Both the position numbers and the translations under genes were made by a program. A DNA stretch of 64,000 bases from NCBI GenBank assembly GCA_021234155.1, contig JAJEKV010000024.1, positions 19,017,858 through 19,081,857 on the forward strand. The letters run 5' to 3'. This stretch comes from Isoetes taiwanensis (lineage: Eukaryota; Streptophyta; Lycopodiopsida; Isoetales; Isoetaceae). Within the stretch, counting starts at the first letter, position 1, and each line of letters begins with the position of its first letter. Of this stretch, positions 20,981 through 31,744 are shown one piece after another. The notes under the pieces were generated by a model, which saw only the letters and a program-made list of their open reading frames with translations, made no database searches and was not told where the DNA came from.

Positions 20981-22233
20981 GGAGTGTGCAAGGGAATATG
21001 AAATACCTCAGAAATCAAGTGTTGAGTCAATGAAATAGTGGTGCCATCGACCACGCGGTGTAACCTTTATGGCTGTTAACAATATTGGCGATGAACCTCA
21101 CGCGAATCAAGCAGATTTGGAGCCGGAAGTTCCATTTGAGAGAATTCAGAAAAGCTGGTGTCGTTCAAATACTTCTTTATCAGGGCCAACAAGGGCTTCA
21201 CGAAAAGTGGGCGGCCAAGAAGGATACAGATGCAAAAAGGGCGGATCCTTGGGAGCAAAGAGCTTGAAGTGTAGAAAATCTTGGGGCAGCCATGGGAATG
21301 ATTTGCGAATCGAAGAGAGATGCCAAAGGCGGAAGACGAAAGTCGAAAGCACGGAGGATGAAGGCGCAGAGGAACGAAAAGGTTTGTTTTAGGGCGCATA
21401 ACCGAGGCTAAGAGGTATGAAGAGTTCAAACGGAACCGCTTGATGATGCCAGTGTCAAAAGATGCGAAGAAGGGGTTTGAGAGGCAAAAATTGGCTAAGT
21501 CCCCAAAAAACGTAAGGGAGAAGCAATGAACGGTGAGGATGAGACGTGAAAGAAAGATCGGACGTGACAGATGGCAAAGGACATCCATTAATGTTCGACG
21601 GGCGTGGAAAGGAGGAATGGCATTCAATGCCGGGTAACTTCGAAGTGGGATATCATTAAAAAGGAATGTGTCGAAGGTACCATGGCTAGATATGCAAAGG
21701 GAGAACAGATTCTCATTTTAGAAACAAACCTTGCATTGCAAAACACGCTTGGCGATTTGTGTGATTGGTCCACGCCGACAAGGAGTTCCTCGGTTGGCTA
21801 TATAAGACGAACCGAGAGAAAACGAAGGCATCCGATGGCGCCGCGATGGCAAACCGGGCTTGAACGAAGATTGCACCATGCCGACTAACCGCCGAGTGGA
21901 TTACTTGTAAGATGAATTGTTCGGATCTCTCGGCGCTGCCACAACCGCGGGTATTCGCATGGACGGCTGGTGTGCCGGGATGGCTGAACATCCCGACCAA
22001 GACCAACGGGATGGAGGTGGTTCTCGCACCTTCGGGATCCGGAGCGTAACCTCTACCATCTCCTCCAAGATCACCTCCGCCTCCAGAACCCGGAGTAGAG
22101 GGTTTTTCCTCTTAGGACTTAGTAGATAGGGCTCGAGCCCGTTTTTGTATATAGGGCGCGTGCCCATAGCGAAATAGTCGGGTCGTGCCCACATTTTGTA
22201 AAAAATCTCCACTATAATATAAGCTACCGCCTT

Positions 22234-23452
22234 CTAGTCACTTTCTGTGGTGTTGGATTCTTGAACTGTCTCTGTGTTTGGATGTTCACTTTCTGTGTGA
22301 TGAAATGCTTTGAGACGAAAACCATTAACTAATGTAGGTAATGGAGTGCCATCTAATTCAAATGAGTTGGAAAACACTTGGTCTAACCACTTGAACAATT
22401 TGATAAGGGCCAAGCCAACGAAACTTGAGTTTACCCTAAAATTTTTGTACACGAATCATAAAGAAGAACCAAATCTCCTTGTTTGAATGTTTTTGTCTTC
22501 AAACGCTTGTCATGTAAAGATTTTTGCAAATCGTTGTCCATGAAGAACACGAATATAAGCATCCCTTCAAGTTCATCCAACTGCTCTAATTGATAGACCC
22601 GTTCTTTGAGAGCGGTGGTGGATTATGAGCAAAGAGCTGCTTGAAAACGGAGTGTTGGAAGGATGTATTCAAAGGGCATGAGAGCTTCCTGACCATAAAC
22701 CAATTTAAAAGGAGTGTGACCCGTAGCAATCTTGAAACAAGTATTGTAGGCCCAAAGAACAGTAGGAAGTTTTGTCTCCGCTAATGCGTGGGGAAGCGTC
22801 ACAAATTTTCTTGAGAATGGTGACCCGAGTTTTGTTGGTGCTTTCGCCAACCCATTGCCTTGAGGATAGTAAGGTGTGCTCTTGTGATGATGTATCAAGA
22901 GATAATCCGTCGCCTCTTTGATAGTATGATTGATGAAATGAACACCACGGTCACCGACCCGCTCAGGTAGGGCGGCCGAATCGCGATAATTTGTTGATAG
23001 AGGACTCGAAATGTGCTTGCAGCAGGTGTTGTGCGAAGTGCACAAGCTTCCGCCCATTTGGTGGCGTGAAATGGTGAGAACTGAATGTATCGGGCACGAA
23101 AGTGTGCCGCTGGGAGAGGATCTATAGGTCCCACAAAGTCCATTCCCCATTTGGCCGGCGGGAAGGAAGCGTGGCGGCCGCGCCAAGGGAAGAGCGCCAC
23201 GGGCCGCGGGCGCCCCACCACCGGGCAAGCGCCACACGCGGCGGGCGTGGCGGAGCATCTCTAAAGAGTGGGCCAATAATACCCGGCAAGAAGGATTTTG
23301 GCGCGTCGTGGTGTCACCATGAAAATGACCACCACCGAGCCCTTGATGAGCTTCTCGAACAATGTCCGAACTTCATGAGGTAGAACACACGCGTCGAAGG
23401 ATGGTGTCCTTACCCTTTTGTAGAGATGTCCCAAGAACCATGGTGTAGTCAC
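22234..23452 (-). pseudogene. Integrase of Ty3 element 1
   Basis: Minus-strand pieces cover the N-terminal zinc-binding region (HEVRTLFEKLIKG and GYYWPTL; 23452-23261) and the catalytic core. WGMDFVGPID holds the first Asp in one frame (about 23150); DRGVHFIN and STPYYPQGNG follow in another (23276-22623). The conserved end of the core is WAYNTCFKIATGHTPFKLVYG, shared with plant Ty3 integrases. A C-terminal piece (22452-22234) contains ELDGTPLPTLVNGFRLK. In the third catalytic region the sequence reads GNGLAKAP where GxAExxN is usual, so the Glu is lost as read. Several frame shifts fall in CG-rich DNA. No chromodomain is seen. Confidence 0.85.
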
Positions 23453-23581
23453 GGACCTCCTGAGAAATTGATGGCGACGGGATTGTCGCTAAGGTGAGAG
23501 AGCCGCCTCATCTTCGGTGGAAGAGCACCGTGAGGAGGAGGTACTGCTGAAAATCATGAAACCAATGTGGTGTTGCCGTGA

Positions 23582-24238
23582 CTAAAAAGAGTTGAGCATC
23601 GTGGAAGGCGTCCGAGACCCCCATTGCGGGATCATCCGTGTGGATGCGTGAAAGATAATCCGAACAACATGAGATTTGCCAGCCTTATGAACGATTTCAA
23701 AAGGAGCAAATTCTTGAAGAAGGACCCAACGAAAGCAATGCGCCCGTGGGCGGGATTTGTTGATCAAATAGAGAAGTGCTTGGTGGTCCACAAAGAACTT
23801 GATTTGACTGCCCAAAAGGTAATGACGGGCGTTGGACACGTAAAATGAGACCCAAAGCTTCACGCCCGTGGCGTAATAGTTGGCGCCAGCCAGAATTGAG
23901 TGTTCTACCGGGCGAAGCGATTTGGTTTATCGATTAATGCGATCATATTCTTGAGAAAGAACAGCTCCAATAGCAAACGCCGAGACATCGACATGAACGT
24001 GAAAGGGCTTGTCCCATTGAGGAGGAACAAGAACCGTGCCTCGAAAAAGCAAAAGCTTCACCGTTGGAAGCAGACTTCCGCTGGGAATTCCAAGCCCGTG
24101 GATTAAATCACCCGTGAGTTTATGAATGGGATCTGCAATGGTCGCCGATCCGTGTATGAAGGTGGAGTAATAATTGACCTTTCCCAGAAAGAGCGTGTCT
24201 CTTTGATATTGGCTGGTGCTTGAGCTTTGAGCACACAA
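23582..24238 (-). pseudogene. RT connection and RNase H of Ty3 element 1
   Basis: The piece 24238-23927 carries the connection region (FLGKVNYYSTFIHGSATIADP) and the start of RNase H (FHVHVDVSAFAIGAVLSQ, first catalytic Asp). The piece 23863-23582 continues with RNase H (IKFFVDHQALLYLINK, then FEIVHKAGKSH). A frame shift separates the two. This is the standard Ty3 order RT-RNase H. Confidence 0.8.
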
Positions 24239-24286
24239 CCGATTTTGGCGATCGGTGGTGATTCCTGCTTTCTTTTACAACATGGC

Positions 24287-24874
24287 CTAAATGAGAACAC
24301 CGAAGTGACGCAAAAAGGTGCATTTCTCAGGATTGAGACTAATGCCGGACTCATCACATTTCTGGAAGACGAGTTCCAATTTATCCAAATGGTCAGCCAT
24401 GGAACTGTAGGCAGAGAAGTCATCTTGAAAAATTTGCAAAAAGGGATTTTCCTTCATAAAATCATGAAAAACTGAGAGCATGATTCGTTGAAATGTTGAA
24501 GGAGAGTTGGATAATCCAAAAGGAACCACCTTGTAGGCAAAAGTGCCCCACGGGGTGGTGAAAGTGGTCTTGAGTTGATCAGATTCTTTGATGGAGATCT
24601 GATTGTAACCAGAAAAACCATCCATAAAGGAGTACATCTCATGTCCAGCCACTTCGTCCAGAACTTGGTCTGTGAAGGGAAGTGGAAAATGATCACGCTC
24701 CGTGGCCTGATTGAGTTTTCGATAGTCGACACAGACGCGGATCTTACCATTGTGCTTAAGGGCAATGACGATAGGGCTCACCCATTCAGAATGTTTGACC
24801 TCATAGATCAAACCTGCAGCAAGGAGTTTGTCAATTTCCACCTTGACGCGATCACGGTAATTAGGGTTGAGCAC
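24287..24874 (-). CDS. Reverse transcriptase core of Ty3 element 1
   Basis: A 196-residue open stretch of Ty3 RT without internal stops. The N-terminal motif RDRVKVEIDKLLAAGLIYEV is followed by SEWVSPIVIALKHNGKIRVC and VDYRKLN. Motif A is SFMDGFSGYNQI (catalytic Asp), followed by PFGLSNSPSTFQR. Motif C reads IFQDDFSAYS, where most Ty3 RTs have a hydrophobic residue before DD, so Gln here is unusual. The first residue given is only the start of the open stretch; in the element it is part of the pol polyprotein. Confidence 0.93.
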   Translation of the reverse strand: MLNPNYRDRVKVEIDKLLAAGLIYEVKHSEWVSPIVIALKHNGKIRVCVDYRKLNQATERDHFPLPFTDQVLDEVAGHEMYSFMDGFSGYNQISIKESDQLKTTFTTPWGTFAYKVVPFGLSNSPSTFQRIMLSVFHDFMKENPFLQIFQDDFSAYSSMADHLDKLELVFQKCDESGISLNPEKCTFLRHFGVLI

Positions 24875-25477
24875 ATCTTGTCGTTGCTACACCGGGTCGT
24901 GCATCGATTTGGTAGGAATGGTGAGTTCCCCAAGCTTTTGTTGATTCCCCTCAAGATCTTTGTAACTCGGCGAAAATGTGTTTGAATTTTTGAACAAATG
25001 TGGACGGCCCCTGATACGATAAGGAGCCGGAAGGTTTGCGGCAATGCGAGACGGGTTGATTGTTGCCAACATCCACAATCTCCGACTTGGAGTCCGAATA
25101 TGGGGTATGACCTCGGTATCCCGGACAATGTGTGCGGAGGTTGGAGCATAACCGATCGCGGCACACTTTTCGTGGTGAAAAGAGAGGTTGCTTTCGGTTT
25201 CATCTAGCGGTGGTTGCTTCATGACAAATGTACATCAACAGGAGTTGCAGGAGTGTCAGCATCTGAAAAGTGATCAACGCGTTGGATTCGATTGCAAGGA
25301 GCCAGGTAGGGGTCCAGCAAGGCAGCCACAGCCTGGTCCTGATCAAGAGTCATTTCTCCCCAAGGATCAGCATATTCGGGGTAGGATGACAGAGGCAGAC
25401 GCGCAGGGGGAGCCTGAACTTGATAAATATTCTGAAAAGTCTTCGTAATCGTTAATGAGAGAGAGGGTTCCGCATTG

Positions 25478-26996
25478 TCAACGAAATGATCCCGCCTTGT
25501 TTGCAAGTCCATGGTGGCATTGAGATGACCATCGGTGATGACTAACGGTCCGCGGGCCCAAAGAATGGATACTCTTTGCCTGGCGGAGAAAGGGTCTGCC
25601 TACCAGCATTTCATAGTCACCTGGATCTTCGCCAGCTTTCCACACTCCAAATTCCATGGGAAAGCGGAGATCACCGATGTTGATGTGAAGAATAGGTGTG
25701 ACGCCTTGAGGTCTTGTGATATGGCCATTAGCCAATTTGATGTCATATGGGGCACGAAAGAGTTGTGTGATGCCCATTTGTTTGCGGAGTTTATCCGTGA
25801 TGAGATTGACTGCACTACCTCCATCGATTTGAACATGGTTGACTTGCTGATTTCCCACCGTGGCATGGACCGTGGGTGTAGAGGTAGCCACAGCCCCAAC
25901 TAAAACAGTTGGGAGTGGTAACTGGTCCTTGAGAGCAGGACAGAGTTTTAAAATGGTTGCCAAGCTTAAAGGAATTTTGATCTTGGCAAGCTCCTCTTGG
26001 AGTTCGAGAGGTACATGAGAAAAAGGATCTGCTGGTTCCACTGGTGCGGGAGTGCGTGGCAGGGAAGCAGCAACTTCTTTGAGTAAGTCAACCTCGGCTG
26101 CAATATTGGGATATGTCTGAGAGCGTGGAGGTTGAGATGTTGAAGGGGTATCTTGTCTTTGTTGAGCTCTAGTGGTGGCATGAACATTGGCCAATGTGCG
26201 GCCTTCAGCAGCTTGCATGAGATTCAAAATGCTTTGGCGAACTTTGGGCATGACATTTGGCATGAGCTTTTCCAAGTCAGGTGCAAAGTGAACCTTTTTT
26301 TTGTCCTCATGAGGAATGGTGTCAACTGCAAAGGCAGGTTGCGTGTCCTTCTGAATAATAGTCAAGGGACGTGATGCCTTAGTCTGGCGTGAAACTAGAC
26401 CAACCCAATTTGACGGCTGTACGGGAGGATTAAGTGCCTGAAAAATTTCCTCTTGGGCTTGTTGATCCAGCTGAGGTTGATTTGCTGGAGCTGGTTGATA
26501 GCGTGATTGCTGAGGCGCTCTTGGGGGCTTCTTAAGAACTGGTCGCGGGCCTTGTTTGCCATTAGCAAGCCAGAGTTGGTAAGCCGTGAGGCGGACCGAT
26601 GTGGTCTGATTTGTGCCAGGAAGCTGGACCTGAACTTGTGGAAGTTGAGGACACGCCGTGGTGGTATGACCCCATTCTTGACAGTGATAACACTGAGCTT
26701 TAGAAGGATCAAAAGGAGGACGTTGGTTGGATCCCCGTGGTTGGTCCTGTTGCTGATAGAGTTGCGTGGGCTGCACCTGAAGAGGTGGCTGCTGATAGTG
26801 CGATTGTGGCTGAGGTGTGGTTTGCACTTGATAAACCATTTTGTTGCGGAACGGTGTGGGATGAGTGCGAGTGCACTCTTCCGTGGCATGATTGCACATG
26901 TTGCATCGCTTGCAATGAGGCGGGCCATTGGTGGAGTTGCACTCATTGGCCAAATGGCCTTGATATTTGCAAATATGGCACCGTGATTTGATCGCT
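25478..26996 (-). CDS. Gag nucleocapsid plus protease of Ty3 element 1
   Basis: The longest open frame of the element, over 490 residues, is part of a gag-pol polyprotein with no start of its own. Three CX2CX4HX4C zinc knuckles come first: CHICKYQGHLANEC, CKRCNMCNHATEEC and, about 70 residues later, CYHCQEWGHTTTAC. A Gln/Pro-rich linker of about 200 residues follows. The C-terminal quarter is a retropepsin-like aspartic protease with VQIDGGSAVNLIT at about residues 375-387 (catalytic Asp in DGGS), then LANGHITRPQG and YEMLVGRPFL. DGGS replaces the DTG/DSG of retroviruses, as in many plant Ty3 proteases. The linker is unusually long. Confidence 0.92.
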
Positions 26997-27004
26997 ACCG
27001 TGGA

Positions 27005-28200
27005 TTAGCGTGTTGAGGCTGAATAGTCGTTTGTGGAACCATGGCGGGTGGAATGAACGGGAGCTCTTGAAGAGCCACGCCTGGGAGGAAACATTGACGA
27101 GAGTGATTGACAAATCGATAGCCCGCTCCAAAGTTTTGGGACGCAGTATTCGATCATGAGTCGAATAGCGGGAGGAAGTCCTTGGAGAAACCGCACCAAA
27201 ATCTGGCTCGTGTAGGGTACTCCTTGAGCTTACTTAGCGAGAATGTGAAGTCGATCCGCAAAATCCCGCGGACTCGTGGGCTCTTGTTGAAGTTCATTGA
27301 GTTGCTTGAGATGAAGTTGATCATCATCCGTGGGTCCCAGAATGAGAGAGAAAAAGCGCATTTCGACCAGTCTTGTTTCCAATGGCTTTTGTTGGACATG
27401 AGCCATTGATGAGGAGAGCCACGCAAATGTGGTGGAAAAGATGTGGAATTTCAGTTGAGGTTGCGCGCGTGACCATTTAGGACAGCTAGAGCCTCAAATT
27501 CTTCCATGTGGGCCCGAGCACTTTGGTCTAACGGTTTTGCCTTCGTGTTGCCAAAGGTGGGATAAGTCGGTTCGTAGTCCGAAAGGTAGATGTGAAAGTG
27601 CCGGGCTGGACAGAAACGGGATAGTGAGGATATTGAGGTTGAGGTGGATGTGGCATTGTGCACCGCGGACCCTCGATGAAGGGGTGATCAGCGTTGAGAA
27701 ACCGAAGCAGCCGGAGCATTGGTTTTGAGATCCGTAAGGTTGTAAACAGGAAGAGCCGGGGGAAACGTGGGAAAGGATATTCCCCGGTAGGCGCAAAGGA
27801 GACATGTGGATAGCCGTGCCCACCCGGGAGATGATGGTTCTTGCGAAGGAAGAGGCGTTATGGCCTAAAGAATGATGGATGTAGGCATGTTCAGGGGGGT
27901 GTGAAAGTACGGTTGAGAAGGTTGAGCCGATAAGGCTCCCCGAGCAGTGATGAGGGGACCGAGGTTGTGAGCAATGTTTGCACGCTTTGGGGCTGAACCG
28001 GGGCGAGACGACACGAGGGGTGGGTGGCGCGACCGAGCCCTAGACCGAAGATGGCCTCCCTCTATGTCATAAGCAGATCCATACATGTCGCCAATGCTTC
28101 CCCGACGCCGATGGCGCCCAAGCCGGTGATGCCGTTCGAGAAAGGAGTTCTTCCGCGTGAAATTACGGACGGACATGGCGACAGAAGAAAAGTAGGAGAA
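27005..28200 (-). pseudogene. Gag N-terminal and capsid region of Ty3 element 1
   Basis: Fragmented minus-strand frames between the primer-binding region and the zinc knuckles. At 27426-27154, LSSMAHVQQKPLET-type and QLHLKQLNELQ-type capsid sequence can be read by switching frames. An Arg-rich N-terminal piece lies at 28176-27865. The position and the Ty3 capsid-like pattern support gag. Many shifts occur at CG-rich words, which may be assembly error more than decay. Confidence 0.65.
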
Positions 28201-28204
28201 AATC

Positions 28205-28227
28205 AGACCCGACGCATCGGCGCCCGG
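28205..28227 (-). promoter_or_regulatory. Primer-binding site of Ty3 element 1
   Basis: Directly 3' of the 5' LTR the minus strand reads CCGGGCGCCGATGCGTCGGG. This resembles the plant tRNA-Asp complement (TGGCGCCGTTGCCGGGG) with mismatches. The tRNA assignment is from memory and tentative. Confidence 0.5.
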
Positions 28228-28807
28228 TGTTTGGGGTCTGGGTTCGAACTCCCGGAAGACAGCCTCCGTGAGGACCCGTGGATCTAACAGAGAGTCCTGG
28301 GACTATGTCACGCGGGATTTGCTGAAAGAGAAGAAAAAGAAGAGAACAGAACAAATGAGAGAAAGATGATAAGCTTCCTTGATATCAATGATGAAAATAC
28401 ATGAGCTCTCGCAATAGAGAGAAAACTGAAAGGAGACAAGACTCAAAACTCATCTAAAAAACTTATGAGCTAACTCTACTCATATATATAGTACAATGGC
28501 CTTGGGCCCAATATAGACACTCTGACTGATCTCGGTGCCGACTCCTGAAAGGAGGCCTGATTTGCAGGAATATTGGCGGTGCCTCTTGAAGTGCCTAGAA
28601 TCACGCTGACGCTGACGCGGGCGACAGTCATCACTTGTCTGGCGGGCGCCTCTTGTTGACACCAAAGGCTTTGATCAAGCGTGGCTTCTTTGCTTAATCT
28701 TCTGCGGAGGCTTGGATGTCTGACCCGTGGTTGACTGAGGATCTTTGAGCTTGACCTGGTCTGACGTATGCATGAATAGTCCTGTGCCAGGAGGCACAGG
28801 ACTAACA
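28228..28807 (-). repeat. Ty3 element 1, 5' LTR
   Basis: 580 bp, colinear with the left LTR. On the minus strand it starts TGTTAGTCC and ends CCCCAAACA. ATATATAGTACAATGG is shared by both LTRs on the + strand. Confidence 0.95.
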
Positions 28808-29346
28808 TTTGAGATCTCCTTTTGTCCCCATAAGAATCCTCCAATAGAATGAGTACTCTACATCAAACTGCAATTAATGCAGCATTAACAACTTCATTGT
28901 TGTCGTTTTTTCCCTATAACTTTTGATCTACTCATGAAAATGCTGCGGCGTTTGTTGCATTAGATGCAGAATGAAAAGATCTTTCAAGTGATATATGGTT
29001 ATGATGTATTTCAATACAAGCCATATGTGTTAACCTTAAAAAATATGGTTTTTTGCTCTTTTCTTATATATTTACATCTCAAAAGATATAACAATGGGTT
29101 GTCATTAGAAAGATCTTGAGGAGACGAATCCATTGCCACAAATAGTGTTCGAATCGGAGTTTTTGATCAAAAGTTATAGTAGAAAAATGACACTGCAAAA
29201 GTTAGTTAGAACTGCATTAATTACTGCTGCCACATAATACTGGAATAAAATACATTGCAGCTCTTCTCTTATTGGACAGTTTAAAAAGTTGATGTGGCTT
29301 TTTAAGCATCCCTTAATGGGACAAAATGAGATCTCAAATTACCTCT
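28808..29346. mobile_element. MITE-like inverted-repeat element, main part
   Basis: Noncoding, AT-rich, about 0.55 kb together with its left tip at 17699-17715. Besides the roughly 35-bp terminal inverted repeats, internal words are also mirrored (CTGCAATTAATGCAGCATTAA against ACTGCATTAATTACTGCTGC; AACTTTTGATC against GATCAAAAGTT), so the whole element can fold back. It interrupts element B coding sequence between VIPS and WVIDNLL. The flanking target duplication could not be fixed. Confidence 0.7.
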
Positions 29347-30599
29347 AATGACGGAATAACTTTTCCTGTCATCAAAGTGTATAAACTCGTACATAATTTT
29401 TTGGATATATAAGGCCATATATCCAAAATATTGTTGAGGACAGCCGTAATAAGTTGAGATATTTCTGTATAGATAGTATTGTGCGCATTGGTTATCCATC
29501 TGAAATCCTTCTTGTGTGTTTTAAATAAGCTTAAAAGATATGGGAGGCTATCAAATTCGAAGTCCATGTTGCCAATAAGACTTTGTATTTGCTCTTTGGT
29601 CTAAATCTTGATTTGCTCAGGTTGCTCTTCAATGAGGTGAAGTCTTTGCTGCTTAATCTTCTAATAGCTAGATCTCTAATAAAACTTGGGCAAATAAATA
29701 CCGGGTTAGTAGATGCCTTGTCCATGCCTGAGATGTAGAAGTTATGGCATAACCACTCCATATTTCTGATGACTGATACATCATTGAATGCAAACTTCCT
29801 TGTGCAATCTTTCTTGCATGCTTTTTTTATTTCCATTATAGCACAGTCTGAGATGCTATTTTTAATGACCAATCTATCATTTTCATGTACTAGATAAGTG
29901 TACTTGTGCATCTAAAAAAGGGTATAACGCAGGCTGTTAATTTCTTCTTTGAAAGCAACCAAATCCAGCATTTTGTCAGGAATATGATTTAACCCTCTTT
30001 TGAACAAACCTCTCAAGGTCAAATTGTATATCAGATTTACATCCGTGGTGCGGATATGTCCTACACTATTGTCCATAAATTTGTGAGAGCCGGTTTCTAC
30101 AAGGGCAACTAACCACCGTGCATTTGCAAAATTTGGATATGGCTTGTAGCATATGTCCCAAGACTTTTAGTATACTTCCAGCTAAACATGGTATCATCCA
30201 TGATTTTTTTTTTTGCCAACTTCTCCTAATATCATATTCATGGCTGCACTTATGATCTTGGGTAGACATATTTTATCTAAGATTTTAGACGAGAAAGTTC
30301 CCATGAATAATTTTATTTTTGTCTTTCTTTCCTAAAAATTTTGCTCAAATGTGCGGGTTCTAGGCGATCCTTCCTAATAAATTCTTGGATCTGTAATACA
30401 TAAACAAAACATCCTAATTGTCTTTGACTAGCTCTCATGGGTGTCCCAAAGAGAATCACCATGGAATTGGGGCCATATATAAAAAACCTTGGTATTTTTG
30501 TGGTCATATGGCGTAATCGAGGTTCAAGCCCTCTTTTTCTTTCACCGGATAACCGGTATGTTATTTTATAGGTCTACCCTTATATAACATAACTATACA
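29347..30599 (-). pseudogene. Element B reverse transcriptase, N-terminal half (minus-strand copy)
   Basis: Frames on the minus strand give, in order: a piece containing KNLLGRI-type sequence (30507-30313); a CPCRN box (about 30110); GLFKRGLNHIP-type sequence (about 30000). At 29911-29606 the conserved NMEWLCHNFYISGMDKAST and FICPSFIRDLAIRRL follow. Then comes the RT fingers block LPYLLSLFKTHKKDFRWITN and YTEISQLITAVLNNIL (29567-29370), ending at MTGKVIPS where the MITE-like element enters. The FKTHK...FRWITNA block is characteristic of the same RT family as the GIPMGFSCSP/FRYMDD half at 17.6 kb. Multiple frame shifts make this a pseudogene. The + strand copy at 12.5-14 kb has the same blocks. 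Confidence 0.75.
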
Positions 30600-31721
30600 T
30601 CATTTCCATATAACATGAAATTGAGAAATTGCGGTGGAAAATATGGTATGTTGCCTACCTTTTAGCCATTGTAATCGAAAGTGTTTGCCCTCCATCAACG
30701 TCTTTTCCACTCTCGGTACATTTGCTATTACTTGAACCTGTGCGGTTGTAATCCGGCCCGGTTGTGTCATTTTGCTTTGAGAACTGCTTCCAATACTGGT
30801 ATTTGACCTTCTTAGGAATCTGTTGTGCTTATTGTTTGCAGCCCTTGGATTCGTCATAAATGACACTTGCTTAATAATCTTCTCACAAATGTCGTTCATC
30901 TTGTTTTTTGGCATTGTAATCATAAAATCATGCCATGGATCTACTGCCAGTAATACAGTCATATCCACCAGGGAACTCCTTACTTCTAAATATGAGAGGT
31001 AGGCCATAATGCCTTTTTTAAAAGTTGTCTTGAGCATATTTCTGAAGGAATACACTTGTACAACACACGACACGTTAGGAAATATGGAATCAAGGTTGTT
31101 GAACATATGCCAGATCGCGTGATCCAACCAGGTCATATTCTCCTTGCAAACATTGTCTTTGGCTCTGCTAGCCTTATTGTTTCCCCGAGGCATTTCTCAA
31201 TCACATTTCAGGTAAGGGCACATTGTCTTCCATAACTTTTTGAGATAGAATGCATCCCGTTTTCCTGTGGGATATGCCATATGGCTCTTTTGACTGAGAT
31301 ACATGAAAGGTTCCTTGTTGCATGTTTTGTCAAAAAACTGGCAATCGATCATAATCTTGATCTTATCTTTCTTGACTAATTTCTCCATTTTTTCTGCTGC
31401 GTTTTTTGTGGCCATTAATCGGGCCGGTGTGATGTCACCAAGTGTGATCCATACTTCTTTGCTAATGGGGGCCAGTGCTCCATAATTCTTTGTGTGCCAT
31501 ATGCCATGATTGCACAAAACACCTTTGCATTCCACAAGCCTTTCTGGAATAATAGGGAACAATAGGCTATTGTTCAAAGTAAACTGAAAATCTTCCTCAT
31601 CGGACTCCAGTGCTTTGGCCTTAGCTTTAATTGCCTCTTTATCTTCATCTGAGAGAAGGGCCGCTCCAAAAGGGTCATCCTCTTTACTTTCTTGTGTATA
31701 TTGCATAGTGCTTTCCTCCAT
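30600..31721 (-). pseudogene. Element B N-terminal domain, one in-frame stop
   Basis: An ATG at 31721 opens 174 codons. After a single in-frame TGA (31199-31197) the same frame continues to 30600, about 373 residues in all. The first part is acidic (MEESTMQYTQESKEDDPFGA), then holds a globular section (ITLGDITPARLMATKNAAEK, IDCQFFDKTCNKEPF). The second part contains MTWLDHAIWHMFNNLDSIFP, AVDPWHDFMITMPKNK and a basic C-terminus. I do not recognise this domain. Its fixed position upstream of the RT in a copy with independent decay suggests that it belongs to the element. The telomere-joined + strand copy is truncated inside this domain, at the residue pair M/LKTTFKKG. Confidence 0.65.
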
Positions 31722-31744
31722 ACCCTCTTCTGTTATGTTGCTTG

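Larger units (their letters stand above)
17716..28807 (-). mobile_element. Ty3/gypsy LTR retrotransposon 1 (11.1 kb, full structure)
   Basis: Two LTRs (17716-18308 and 28228-28807) share the TG...CA ends TGTTTGGGGTC...GACTAACA on the + strand. They are flanked by the perfect 5-bp target duplication TTTGA (17711-17715 and 28808-28812). All coding domains read on the minus strand in the order gag, zinc knuckles, protease, RT, RNase H, integrase, so the 5' LTR is the right one. An extra sense-strand ORF region of about 3.9 kb separates integrase from the 3' LTR. Every long gene except gag-protease is broken by frame shifts. It has inserted into the MITE-like element within element B. Confidence 0.95.

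Noticed and set aside
18904-26991. Plus-strand frames within Ty3 element 1
   Set aside because: They are antisense to recognisable gag-pol domains and encode nothing recognisable.
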